From Alligator mississippiensis (Eukaryota > Chordata > Crocodylia > Alligatoridae): a stretch of 64,000 bases of DNA. Shown one piece after another: positions 1 through 10,157 of this stretch. The notes below the pieces were generated by a model that worked only from the letters and a program-made list of their open reading frames with translations, did no database searches and was not told where the DNA came from. The stretch covers positions 251,514,251 to 251,578,250 of the forward strand of contig NC_081826.1 of NCBI RefSeq assembly GCF_030867095.1. Reading direction: 5' to 3'. The position numbers and the translations under genes were made by a program. Positions within the stretch are counted from its first letter, which is position 1. Each line of letters begins with the position of its first letter.

Positions 1-120
1 CCTCACTGTGCAGCCCCAGAGCAGGAGTTCTCTGGAGCTAGAGCCCCGGGGCAGGCCAGTCAGTTGATCAGCACATTGGAAGCATTCTGGAGCTCAAGCC
101 TGGAAGTGCTCCTGATAACC

Positions 121-245
121 CAGGGTGGGCAATTATTTCGGGCAGAGGGCCACTTACTGAGTTTTGGCAAGCCATCAAGGGCCACATTGCAGGCAGCCAG
201 GATCAGACAAATATTAATTTTCTAAATTTTTTAGGGGTCTCCTGT
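121..245 (-). mobile_element. Internally deleted hAT-type element (family A)
   Basis: The left part is the reverse complement of the right end of the hAT element at 57532-58427: the shared pattern runs from CAGGGTGGGCAATTATTTC through GAGGGCC and AGTTTTGGCAAGC. After a jump it continues with the other-end motif TTTTCTAAATTTTTTAGGGG and then stops. It is therefore a short internally deleted copy lying in minus orientation, with its outermost end missing. Confidence 0.7.
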
Positions 246-1284
246 CTCCTATAAAGTACTTCTATCAGAGTGATCCATCTTTCCCACGCAAGGTCAGGCA
301 GACCAGTTTTTTGCACAGTAGGGGATTACTTTGGAATAATATAGTAGGTGTGGATGTATTCCCACAGAGAACAGCAATGAAATAATTTCAAGTAGGGAAT
401 AGTGATTGATAATTTGAGATGTAGATAATGAAGTGGATATATCTGTATGGATTCATGGTCCCCAAGAAGATTAACTCTATTGCTTGTTATAATGTGAAAG
501 AACAGTTATTTACTTTTGATGTGACTTCTTCATCCTGATAAACATATAGCCCCAAGTCAGGACATGTCTGAATAAACTGAATGTTGCTGCTCTACTGATA
601 CAAATCTCCTGAAACATGCTAATTGTAGGATTAATTGACACAAGTTTGGTTAGTCCTACTAATGTGCTCCATTAAGAGGAAGATACAGAACAAAACCTTC
701 TTTCAACACAAACAAAGTAATTATTTCCCGACTGCATGTGAAACTGCTTCTCAGAAAACCTTTTCACATTAGCGTCCCATAGTTAGTACATGGACATTTA
801 TTACACGCTGCATATAACAACCTGCAAAAATCTGATAGAAGAGGCAACCCCCTGGTGTGCAATCAAGGGGATAGTTGCTGAAACAACTTGTTCTGTTTGA
901 GTTGACCAGCTCTGAAGCTTTGTATGCAGATTTCATACTATACATCTCATAATATTGCAATGTATTGACACAGGAAGCCTGATCTCACATTGTGCACATT
1001 TGTAATTCACAATGAAGTCTATTGAGTTGTTTTGGGTGTGCAAACAACATGAAATTTGACCATGAATTTAACTAAGAAAATAGGTAGATTTGTAGAAGTG
1101 GTTGAAGATGGCAATATTTGTCCTATAGCCATCCCTTGGGGGTTCCACTGGTGGAAAACAGCTTTTAATTGCTGGTAAAGGGACACAGGACTGCTGCCAG
1201 TAGAGGCTGTTTGGACAGCACATAGGTCACTGTATTTCCTGGCTGCTGTCTCTAACTAAAATCCTTACTTGACACCTGTTACTG
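246..1284. other. Intergenic, nothing recognised
   Basis: Moderately AT-rich unique-looking sequence. No exon-like open frame, RNA gene or clear repeat end was found. The first 120 bases of the window are also unassigned. Confidence 0.5.
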
Positions 1285-1490
1285 TTGTGTCTGAGCACCT
1301 CACAATCCTTAATATATTTATTTCCAACACCTCTCCATCAGGTAAGGAAGCAGCAGTCTCATTTTTCAGACAGGGAACAGAAAACCACATTAGTTTCTTC
1401 AAGGACACACGAGAAGTCTGTAGCAGAATAGGGACTTGAGTTTCCCAAGTCTCAGTCTACCATGCTACTGCTCAGGCCAATCTAGTTTTG
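1285..1490 (+). repeat. MIR-like SINE
   Basis: The order of motifs follows the MIR pattern: CACCTCACAATCCTTAA, an ATTT-rich step, CATTTTTCAGACAGGGAACAG (MIR: CCCATTTTACAGATGAGGAAACTGAGG), a degraded AAGGACACACGAGAAGTCTG (MIR: AAGGTCACACAGC), then a degraded tail. It is old and diverged. Confidence 0.65.
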
Positions 1491-3790
1491 TCTCCCCTCT
1501 CCACCTCCACCCCAGCCTGTGCTGCCCACCTCTGAGGGCTACATTCCCTGTCAGTGGAAAAAGCATATAACACTGCCTCTGTCTCTTCTGATGGTGACTC
1601 CTTTTTTATTTGCATAAACTAGAACTAGATTTAACTGTCACTCTTTAAAACCCTCCAGGCACATCTCTAATGGATAGAGCACGTTTAGGAAGGTCAAATG
1701 GTACATTTTAATAAGGTTGATAATGTCACTTCAGTTGTGTATGAGGAAATACAGAATTATGTCAGAGAGGCTGTACTGTTGTCTGTCACTTGTTATTGTT
1801 GTATACAGTGAATGTCATCTTCTGCACTCCTTGTCCAAAGCAGTAAAATAAAGTCTGGTCAATTTTGTGATGCATGTAACGCCTACTATTATTACTTTTA
1901 CTCTGATGCTTAAAGTCTAAACCATTCAAAATGTACTAGGTATTGATAACAGGGGTGATTAGCCATGGTAGTCTGGCAGAAGGCAGTGCAAGCTGGGAGT
2001 GAAAGAGACCAGGGACACCCAGGTAGCACCTGGCTCCAGCCCTCTGCCTACCTGGGTTCCTATGCTAGGGCACCTGCCTTCTTGCCATTCTTAGCATCTG
2101 GCAAAGGTTGATGTATGTGAAAGCGCATGTCTCCCTGAACTAGTCAGTCAGATAAGATACCTTCCTGCCCTGCTTTCTGTTTAAATATCAGTAAGAGACT
2201 AAAACATGGGTGCTAACTCAAACTGTTTGCCACCTGGGTTGCAAATGTCAGCAGATGAGTCCTGTGCAAAGAACCACTAGAAGGTCTGTGTCCTTGTTTT
2301 GAATACTGAAGATAGACAAAAGTAATGCACAGGCTCTGTCATGGGTCTGTGCAGGGGTGAAATGAAGGTCAGTTCTCAGAAGCTGCCCAGTACTGGTATT
2401 TATTTCCTTCATGATCATTTTAAGGTAAAACTTATAACTTATCTATTCTTGCTGCAGTTCTGTGAGCACTGGATTCTTTGACTTGGAAAGTATTTCTTCT
2501 GCTAGAGGAGTTCTCTGAGAGCTAGTCTCTTGCTCACACAGATGAACTGGTATCTAGCAGATGTTATCTTTCTTATTTGCCTCTAGTTGCTATTATTACT
2601 TGAAACATACCAAGCCTTAATTACTTACCGTAGCAATTCTTTATTTTTGTATATTTTGGACACAGACTTAATGGGTCTTAATTTCTTGATTCAGAAAGGT
2701 AATAATCAGGTATTTTATATAAAACATTTTTAATTGAGGTTTCTAGATTCAGGTCCTGACTCGGTACAGTATTTAAAGTTTATTCCTATTCAAGAAAGCT
2801 TTGAATATGATCTTAGAGTCAAGTGGCTGCTTTTAGAGCCCTGGTTCAGTAAATCAGTTAAATACATGCTTAACTTCGAGAACGTGTAGCCATAAAAACA
2901 AATCCTGCTTTATATGTACATCAGGCAAGGATCTACCATAATACATTCATACCTGCAACCAAAATGCTGAATGTTCAGTTACACTGATTTCTGCTTTCAT
3001 ACACCAGTATTGTACAGCAAAAGCATCTATGCTTTTCTAACTTTAAACATAATATCACCAAACCCAGAAAGTAGATAAAAATAAGAAAAGCAGATATACT
3101 GGGTAACTAAGAACAGCTTTGTATTTGATATGGAAACATTATTGCCTGTTAACTCTCTTTCCCATTTAAATCTGATCTGCAGCAAGGTTAGCATAAGCAT
3201 GGGAGATATATTAGTTTTTAATGGCCTCAGTACTCTCAGAAATTAGTATTTGCTAACAAAAGGCTTATTTATAGTTCAAACTTTATTTAATTTCATTCAG
3301 AGTACCTGGAGATGAGAGGGTCTGTTATATTACAGTACTCATCTGCTCTTCTGATTATAGGAGTTATTAGATCTCGATAGCAGGTCAGGCATTACTTCTC
3401 CTCTATTTGTAGATTGTGAAGAACGATGTTTATGTTGTTTTGCCAGCAGACACTGTTTGTCAGACAGTTTTGATGCTTGTTGGTTATTTTATTTGGTATT
3501 GTCCAGATTGTATGCTTCCCTTTAAACATGTGGCCCCAACCTTCATTTTTATTGAGGACAATGTGCATCATGTACAAAAATGACTGAGTATGAAACTCAG
3601 CTGAGGGAGAGGAGCTGTTTGTAATTATCTTGACATTGGGGAAAAATTACAGTGCAGCGTGGAGAAATAAATCAGAATTTCCATTTTCCAAAATAAAGTG
3701 AGAGTTAGGATATAGAAATAATGTGGGGTTGTGGGGGAAAGGGTTTAAGAAAAAAATGGCACAGGTTTTGCTCCTGTTTTTTGAACACTT
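1491..3790. other. Intergenic, AT-rich, nothing coding
   Basis: No host exon seen. An AATAAA at about 1848 has no gene upstream of it. At about 1955-2000 a motif reminiscent of other amniote DNA-transposon ends (TTAGCCATGGTAGTCTGGCA) appears but cannot be bounded. Confidence 0.45.
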
Positions 3791-3799
3791 TCCTCTTTT

Positions 3800-4420
3800 G
3801 TGTTCTTAATAATGCACAAATAAATTCTTATTCTAAAGCACAGATCAAGCTTTATTCACAAGGCAGAACAAGGTCCACTAAAGCCCCTTTGCAGCAGAGT
3901 TGGCTATCTGCCCCTCAATTGATTAGCTTGCTGCTTATTCTATCTTTAGTGTTCCTTTATATGGGGAAGTCTGAAGTATATTAGGACTGTTGTTTCCCTT
4001 CAATTATCCCTCCCCACAGAAACTAATGCATTGGTATAAGAAGTGGAGCAGCCATGAAGTGGGGTGAATAAGGAGCCTGAAGTGAGGAGTACATTGGTAA
4101 GGAAGACAAGTAGGACAGGGAAAACTAGTGTTGGTGAGGCAAGATGTCCTCCGCTTCCAAGTGCTTGCTCCAATGATTCTGAATTTGCTGTGAGTGGTTC
4201 CCCCAGCCTGGAAGGTGACATATCAATTGCATTGCAACTCTCCCTTGGGAGGGCTGATTGGTTCTGTACAAAAAGAGAAATGGATGATCCGTGCTCCAAA
4301 GAGCAATTAAGAGAAAGTAAGTGACAGGCATAGGGAGAGAAAAGGTAACCATGATCGCACAATTTATATAGGCAAACAATATGCAAAACTTGATAGGTCT
4401 GAATCATTTCTCTAACTTAA
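3800..4420 (-). mobile_element. Possible solo LTR fossil (minus strand)
   Basis: Read on the minus strand, this stretch shows in order a CCAATCAG box (about 4260), a TATAAA (about 3957) and an AATAAA about 105 bp further on (about 3850). That spacing is typical of U3-TATA-R-polyA in LTRs. No coding parts flank it. The ends are not defined and the family is not assigned. It looks old and isolated; a chance arrangement remains possible. Confidence 0.3.
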
Positions 4421-5635
4421 AAAAATTATGAGGCTAAAAATTCTCTAGCAAAGTATAATCCCCTGTGCTTCCTGTAACATTCACAGCCCCATCTGGAATA
4501 TGTGACCCCGTGCTCTGTGCCTATCATTTGTATATTATATATTTGATTTTTGTTGTTGTTGATTCTTTCTTTTAATAGGCTGTTCCTAACTGCTTCTCTA
4601 GCGTCTGCTCTTATTCTTTAAATAGAGCTACTTCCTCCCTCACCTCTTTATAATAGCCCTCATCCCCCTGAGGCAGCTACTTTGTGGGTTGACCACAGCC
4701 TCTGTCTCCAATGCTGGCCAGGAAGTAGGGAGGTAATGAGTCTTTTGAGGTGCCAGAAGGCTCAGACCAGGCTGGCGCTCTTACTCAGTTAGAGGGCTTG
4801 TATGAATGACACTGTTGTCTGGGACTGTGAAGGTACAGCTGGGGCCTGCGCATTACCAATACTCTGATAATTAACTTCTTTCCCACATGGTCTGTATCCA
4901 ACAGCCCCATAAAACAACCCTCCAATGCTGGAACAACTGCCAGCTACTGCCTGGAATGCTTTCCCTAAGTCACAAATTAATGACTAGTCTGAGGGGTAGT
5001 CAGGGATGAGAGCATGTATTTCTTTTAGATATAAAAATAAGCATAAAAAGGCAAATATTCATTAAGTTGTACCAATAGCTGACTGCAGCTTTCTCCCATT
5101 ACATGGACTTGTCGTATTAGTTTACTACTCAAACTGTGAGCTCCTTACAGCAAAGGTATGTGTCTTCCTAGGTGACCCTAGCTCCTAATAAAACAAGGCC
5201 CTGGGAATGACTGGAACCTGTGCAAATTCCTATGTTTATAAATATTAACTAATATTGCACAAAAAAGCTGCACTCAAAGATCATTAAGTCTTCAAAGTCC
5301 AGAAATGCAAAATTAAGAAAAGGCAGAATTAGGTTCAGCTTGAATTAATGTGTAATCTAAATTCAACACTTTTGTGCATATACATAAAAATCAATTCTTT
5401 GGTTATGTGATTGCATTTTGTTCCTCCTCCCCACCTCATAGAACTGTTTACTCATTCAGTGCTCAGAGTAGATTACACTAACAGAATGAACAGCTGTTCC
5501 ATATTTCAGTTGTATTATCATATTTCAGTGCATGACTCCAGGTATGATATGCAATCCCTGCTCTGAACTAAAAATTATTTCCTCATGAGCTTTTTCTGTT
5601 GTTTCTGAATGCTTCTCAAAATTAATGAATTGATT
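4421..5635. other. Intergenic, nothing recognised
   Basis: AT-rich sequence with a short TTG run near 4549. No coding potential or bounded repeat was seen. Confidence 0.45.
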
Positions 5636-5950
5636 ATTTTATCTGTTTAGTAGACAGGAACTGAGGCACAAAAAATTAAAGTAAAAAATTAAATTTTTAA
5701 TTTTAAAAAATTTAAGTGTTTTCTAATTTGGGGTACCTGCTTTCAAGCACTTGATTTTTCAGCATATTCAGAATCACTGTAGATGATGAAAGCACAGCTT
5801 CCACTGACTTCAGTTACGGAGGCCCCACAATTAATGATCACCTCTCAAAAGTTTACTTGACTTGCCCAGCATAAGAACGTGACAGCAAGGTTATCATCCA
5901 AACTGTCATTTCTCTTCCTGGTGCCCTCTGCCTTACTATGCCCATTTCAC
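5636..5950 (+). repeat. Degenerate SINE/MIR-like debris
   Basis: TAGTAGACAGGAACTGAGGC near 5648 resembles the MIR core. It is followed by an AT expansion, then a CTGATTTTTCAG-type block ending in CCACTGACTTCAG (about 5750-5815), a motif common in ancient amniote repeats, and CTTGACTTGCCCAGCATAAG (about 5859). The pieces are in order but too diverged to name safely. Confidence 0.4.
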
Positions 5951-6313
5951 CTTTTGCAACAAATGTGGAAACAACCTCCTTCACTACCTACACCCTGGTC
6001 TGTTTGCATTGACTGTACTTGGCATCTTCCTGAAAAAATAGCATGAAATTGTGTTATTAAGCACTGTTTCATAATACATATCCACAAGGTTGCAAAATTT
6101 AAAATTACATGGACAATCTTATTTCTAACATATCCTTACTTTCACCTGACTTTGCAACTTTAGCTTCTTTTTTAAAGTAGGAAATTTTATTGTCAACCCA
6201 AGATAATCTCACATGGGTCATCAGCAGGGTTGGACCCTTTTGTTCCATGGCATAGACTTCTGACATTTGAGCAAACAGTTACTAATACCAGTAATGTGTT
6301 GTCATCCTCTATG

Positions 6314-6568
6314 AGTGCACCTACACATGATGCTAGGTCCCTATAGCAATGCACTCTGGTGACATAGTGTCCACAGACCAGCAGCTACTTCACCATAGTG
6401 ATGCACTTCCCTGGTATAGCGTGCCACTATGGTGAAGTAGCTGCCAAAAATAACTGCACCGCACGTATGGTGCAGTATGGGCTGTTACTGTGCCGTAATT
6501 TAGTACTTCCAAAGGGAAGTACTAAATCATGGCGCAGTAACACATAACGACACATGTAAACGTGCTCT
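6314..6568. mobile_element. Palindromic MITE (3-bp TSD family)
   Basis: Imperfect terminal inverted repeats begin AGTGCACCTACACATG on the left and, reading inward on the other strand, AGAGCACGTTTACATG on the right. They are flanked by ATG at 6311-6313 and 6569-6571. Inside are a perfect 20-bp inverted repeat (6381-6400 with 6425-6444) and a hairpin with 27-bp arms (6484-6510 with 6515-6541, three mismatches, 4-nt loop). Related copies lie at 12192, 13824 and 20523. No transposase is present. A 3-bp duplication suggests a PIF/Harbinger-like mobiliser. Confidence 0.75.
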
Positions 6569-6799
6569 ATGTGGATCAGCCATAGGAGGAATATGAAAGA
6601 CAGGATTTGCTGGTGGGTTATACAGCTATCTGCTACAGCAGAGGAATTTTGAGATTCCTGAATCTTGAATTCCAGGCTTTGAACTAAGAACGTGTCAGCT
6701 AGGAACAGGTCCTTCTGCTTTTGCTCTCCATGCATCTGACCCCTCTGCTCAGTCCCTGTATGTAGCCAGTCTGTGCAAGTCTGGTCCAATCACCACCTC

Positions 6800-7115
6800 C
6801 TCAAGGTTCTCCTTGCCTAGACAAACCCTGTCTCCAGCCTTCCTGAGTTCCTTAGTATAGTCCTGGTCTCCTTGCCCAACCAGTTCTAAACTTTGCCTCT
6901 AAGCTCCTAAGTCAAATCCCAGTCTTTCTCCCTACTCTTAGCCCTAATCTTCTGTGCTAGGTTTCTTCTCCTAGTCTTCTGATCTTCATCCCTGGCTTCC
7001 ACTTTGACCTCATCTCTGTTTTCTCTGCCAGCTCCCATTCCCCATCTTCTTGTTGAGCCAGTGCCAGAGTCTGTCCCCACCCCCAGACCTCTATCATATC
7101 ATAGCCCTCCACAGC
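6800..7115 (+). repeat. Pyrimidine-rich CTxxCTCCT-type repeat
   Basis: About 300 bp of strongly pyrimidine-biased sequence in which short phrases such as TCCTGGTCTCC, CCCAGTCTTTC, CTAGTCTTCTG and CCTGGCTTCC recur at irregular short intervals. Similar tracts occur at 17640-17930 and 38890-39500 in the same orientation and at 16815-17240 in the opposite one. It may be the internal low-complexity part of an interspersed element. Confidence 0.45.
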
Positions 7116-8519
7116 CCTCTACCATAGGGATCGTTGAGAGTACAGGACAGACAATCTCCCTGTTCTCAGCTCCACTTTTCATTATCATAGTAGCTCTAAG
7201 CAAGTGGAATGAGCAATTTCCATAAAGTCTTGCACACTGTGGTGGGACAAGGCCTGGGGTGACTATAGAGCCCTCTAGGGCTACTCTAATCCTGCACCTA
7301 GGTTTATATCCCCTGGGCTCCCCCACTTCCTGTCAGGTGTTCTCTTAACCAGCTGCAGACTTGGTCCTCATCTTAATGGGCAGCTTATTACACCTGGGCT
7401 GTAGTTGTTCCCTTTCTGCTTTACCTCCTGCAGCTGACCTCTGTTCAGCTGCCTGGGGCTGTTTCTGCTGTAGTCTCTCTAGTAAGGAATAGGAGCCCCT
7501 GGCTCCGTATTACAACACCTCCATGCTGTTGCACATCCAATGCAAATGATTTTTTAGAGAATTTAGCTGCTAAGTATTGCAACGTACAAGGACACTTTTC
7601 CAGCTCCACTGTTGCTGATTTACCAGTGAATAAAGGAAATCAACCAGAAACCAAAATAGCCTTTATTCCCTATCAGGTGGCTGCTCAGTCCAGCTGCTGA
7701 AGGGGAAATTCAAAGCTCTCCAGAAAATGCACATCTTTATACACATGTTCTTCTTTGAAGCATCCAGTCACATGCTAATACCGGGATGCATGCTCAGTCC
7801 TTCCAGGATACTCCCCACATTCCTGGGGTGGATCTGAATACCAGACAGAGCTGAGACAGTCAACTCTAGGCTCTGACAACATTTTATTTACTAACCATGT
7901 GCAAAATCATATTTTTCAAGAGTTTATAATTCAGCCTGTTCAGGGATTTTTCTTGCTCCCCAGAAAGACACATTTCCTTAACAATTAGCACGAGGCAACA
8001 CCTTGTTTCAAAACATGGCATGCTGCAGTTTTGCAAGGAAACAATTACAAGATTTTTTGTTCTTAACATGGGAAAACAATTTCCCCCTCTTGGATCTTGT
8101 TCTCAGAAATGCCTGAACTCTTTTGGCTGACGTCTGTATATATGCCTGTTTTAAAACAACTTGTGGCAGCCTCTTCTCATGGAACATTTCATTCTGAACA
8201 GTTACAAGTTTAGCTAAGCATCTGGGAACCGGGTCTGATCATTCTGCTTTTCACCATCAGAGCTCCCGAGGCTGTAAAAGAAGGGTCGGTGTTGTTGGAA
8301 AGGGATGGGGGTCATGTGCCAAATTTCCCGCTCCTTGGTGATGGATATCCTACTGGAAGATGCCGGGAGCTTCTAAAGGGCACACCTACTCAGAGAAACC
8401 AAGTGGTCTGGGGCAATGGGCTGCGTTTTGGGGTTGCAGTGGACCTGGGCTGGAGACTGGAGGTGAAGACCCATCAGGCTGCTCCAAGCTGGTCCCTGGC
8501 TTGTATTCACATTTCCCGC
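7116..8519. other. Intergenic upstream of CARTPT
   Basis: No coding sequence recognised. Segments near 7290-7500 and 7600-7720 look repeat-derived but show no clear ends. Distal regulatory sequence for CARTPT could lie here but nothing marks it by eye. Confidence 0.4.
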
Positions 8520-8848
8520 TCTCCCTTTCTCCGCTGGCCGCGGCGCTCCCCCGCCACCGGGCTCGCTCTGCCCGGAGCGCGTGTTGTCCCTCCCTGCTGC
8601 TCGGGCATCCCGGTGCCCCGAGGCGCGGGGCTGAGGGCTCGCTTGTCCCCAGCTGTTAACCTGGGGTAGTGCCCACTGCAGGGCTAAGGGAAAGGACCCC
8701 GTGCGGGGCTCTCGCCACTTCCCTGACAGATCAGTGCCGGGAAAAGGAGCGGCGTCGTTAATCCGTGCGGAGCTGGACTCCCTCCACCGCTTGCAGCGGA
8801 GAGCAGTCTGGCCGGAGGAAAGCTGCAGACGTGCAAAAGGCCTCGGTT

Positions 8849-8865
8849 CACACACACACACACAC

Positions 8866-8914
<49 letters not shown>

Positions 8915-9260
8915 TGTGTGTGCGTGCGCGTCTGTGTGCTTCTGCGCACGCTGATCTGTGTGCATATGCGCGCGTGTGCATTCGAGTATGTGTATGTGTG
9001 TGTACATGTCTGTGCACCCGTGTGTATACACACGTCTGTGTGTGTATATATGTGTGTGTACGTGTCTGTCCACCCGTGTGTGTGTACACGTCTGTGTGTA
9101 TGGGCGTACACGTCTGTGTGTACCCGTGTATGTGTGTGTGCATGTGTCTGTGCACCCGTGTATGTGCGTGTGTGTGTACTCGTCCGTGTTTGTGTGTCTG
9201 TACGTCTGTGCACGCGTGTGTATGTGCGTGCGCGTCTGTGTGCGTATATGTCGGTGTGCG
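8849..9260. repeat. (CA)n-(TG)n palindromic microsatellite and TG-rich tract
   Basis: A CA run from 8849 to 8911, with one G interruption at 8870, changes at 8911/8912 into a TG run that decays over about 340 bp into TG/CG/TA-rich alternating sequence. The junction ACACGTGT is the centre of a perfect palindrome. Alternating purine-pyrimidine sequence of this length is the classic substrate for Z-DNA, and the dyad also permits a cruciform. It ends about 200 bp before the CARTPT TATA box. Confidence 0.95.
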
Positions 9261-9317
9261 CCCGTCTCGGGGCACACGCAATATGGCACAGTCTCGCCCC
9301 CCCGGCTCCCGGGCGCT

Positions 9318-9427
9318 GGGGCGGGGGCGGGAGCGGGTCCCTCCCTCCTTCCCGGCGGGCCGAGGCAGAGACCGAGGCCGCTGCGTGGCGCCGGGGGCGG
9401 CCGGGCGGGCGGGGGGCACTGACGCAG
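9318..9427 (+). promoter_or_regulatory. CARTPT: CARTPT proximal promoter: GC boxes and a CRE-like site
   Basis: GGGGCGGGGGCGGG at about 9318-9331 contains overlapping Sp1-type GC boxes. TGACGCAG at 9420-9427, about 40 bp before the TATA box, is one or two changes from a cAMP response element. Mammalian CART promoters are cAMP/CREB-responsive through a proximal CRE, so this site is a candidate counterpart. Equivalence is inferred, not shown. Confidence 0.5.
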
Positions 9428-9460
9428 CTCCGCGCGGGCCCGGCCCGGCCCGGCCGCCTC

Positions 9461-9466
9461 TATAAA
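9461..9466 (+). promoter_or_regulatory. CARTPT: TATA box of CARTPT
   Basis: A TATAAA lies 34 bp upstream of the CARTPT start codon in otherwise extremely GC-rich DNA. This places the transcription start near 9490 and implies a 5'UTR of only about 10 to 20 bases, in line with the short leader I recall for mammalian CART mRNA. Confidence 0.85.
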
Positions 9467-9499
9467 GCGGGCGCGGGCGCGGGGCGGCGCGCCAGCACC

Positions 9500-10157
9500 A
9501 TGGACAGCGCCCGGCTGCTCGCGCTGCTCGGCGCCGCCCTGCTGCTGCTGCTGGGCGCCCGCGGCCAGGACCAGCCCCGGGCCGAGCCCCTGCTGCGGCC
9601 CCGCGCCCTCGACCTCTACCCCGCCGCCGAGGACGCGTCCCACGAGAAGGAGCTGGTAGGAGGCTCCCGGGGCCGGGCGGGAGGGGCGCTGCCTGCGGGG
9701 CGGCGCGGGGGGGCGGGCGCGTGGGCCCCGCGCTGACGGGCTCGGGGTCCGTGCGGCAGATCGAGGCGCTGCAGGAGGTGCTGGAGAAGCTGAAGAGCAA
9801 GCGGCTGCCGCTCTACGAGAAGAAGTTCGGGCAGGTGCCCATGGTGAGTGAGCGAGCCCGGGCCCGACCCCCGGGCGGCCCGGGAGGGGCGAGGGGCGGG
9901 GGCAGGTCCCGGGATCCCCCCCCCCCCACCGCCTCCCCGGCCTCCGGCGAGCGGTCCTGCCGCGCGGCTCCCCCGGCCCGCCCGGGCCCGGCCGCACTCC
10001 GCCGGCGGGGCTGGCCGGGCGCTGAGCCGGCCTTGCTGTCTGTCGGCAGTGCGACGCGGGCGAGCAGTGCGCGCTGAGGAAGGGCGCCCGCATCGGGAAG
10101 CTGTGCGGCTGCCCCCGGGGAACCTCCTGCAACTCCTTCCTGTTGAAGTGCCTGTGA
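9500..10157 (+). CDS. CARTPT: CART prepropeptide (cocaine- and amphetamine-regulated transcript), three exons
   Basis: Secreted neuropeptide precursor; CART peptides act in feeding, reward and stress circuits after cleavage in secretory granules. The coding exons are 9500-9655, 9760-9843 and 10050-10157, all phase 0, with GT-AG introns of 104 and 206 bp (donors GTAGGA and GTGAGT, acceptors GGCAG). The product is 115 residues; human CART, from memory, is 116. Residues 1 to about 22 form a leucine-rich signal peptide. The pro-region carries [16 protein letters not shown]. Dibasic sites at K66-R67 and K73-K74 match those that release the two bioactive peptides. Six cysteines (81, 87, 99, 101, 107, 114) make the C-terminal knot, ending [10 protein letters not shown]. 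Exon 2 starts directly at IEAL, so this is the short form without the rodent 13-residue insert. The start ATG has A at -3 and G at +4, just after the TATA box. Residue 100 is Gly where human CART has Asp. Codons are strongly G/C-ending. Sauropsids may carry a second CART paralogue, so orthology needs a tree; the family is certain. Confidence 0.97.

Noticed and set aside
8701-9736. Plus-strand open frames with Val-Cys repeats before CARTPT
   Set aside because: They translate the TG tract. The frame from 8765 is open into CARTPT exon 1, but the TATA box and the start context place translation at 9500.
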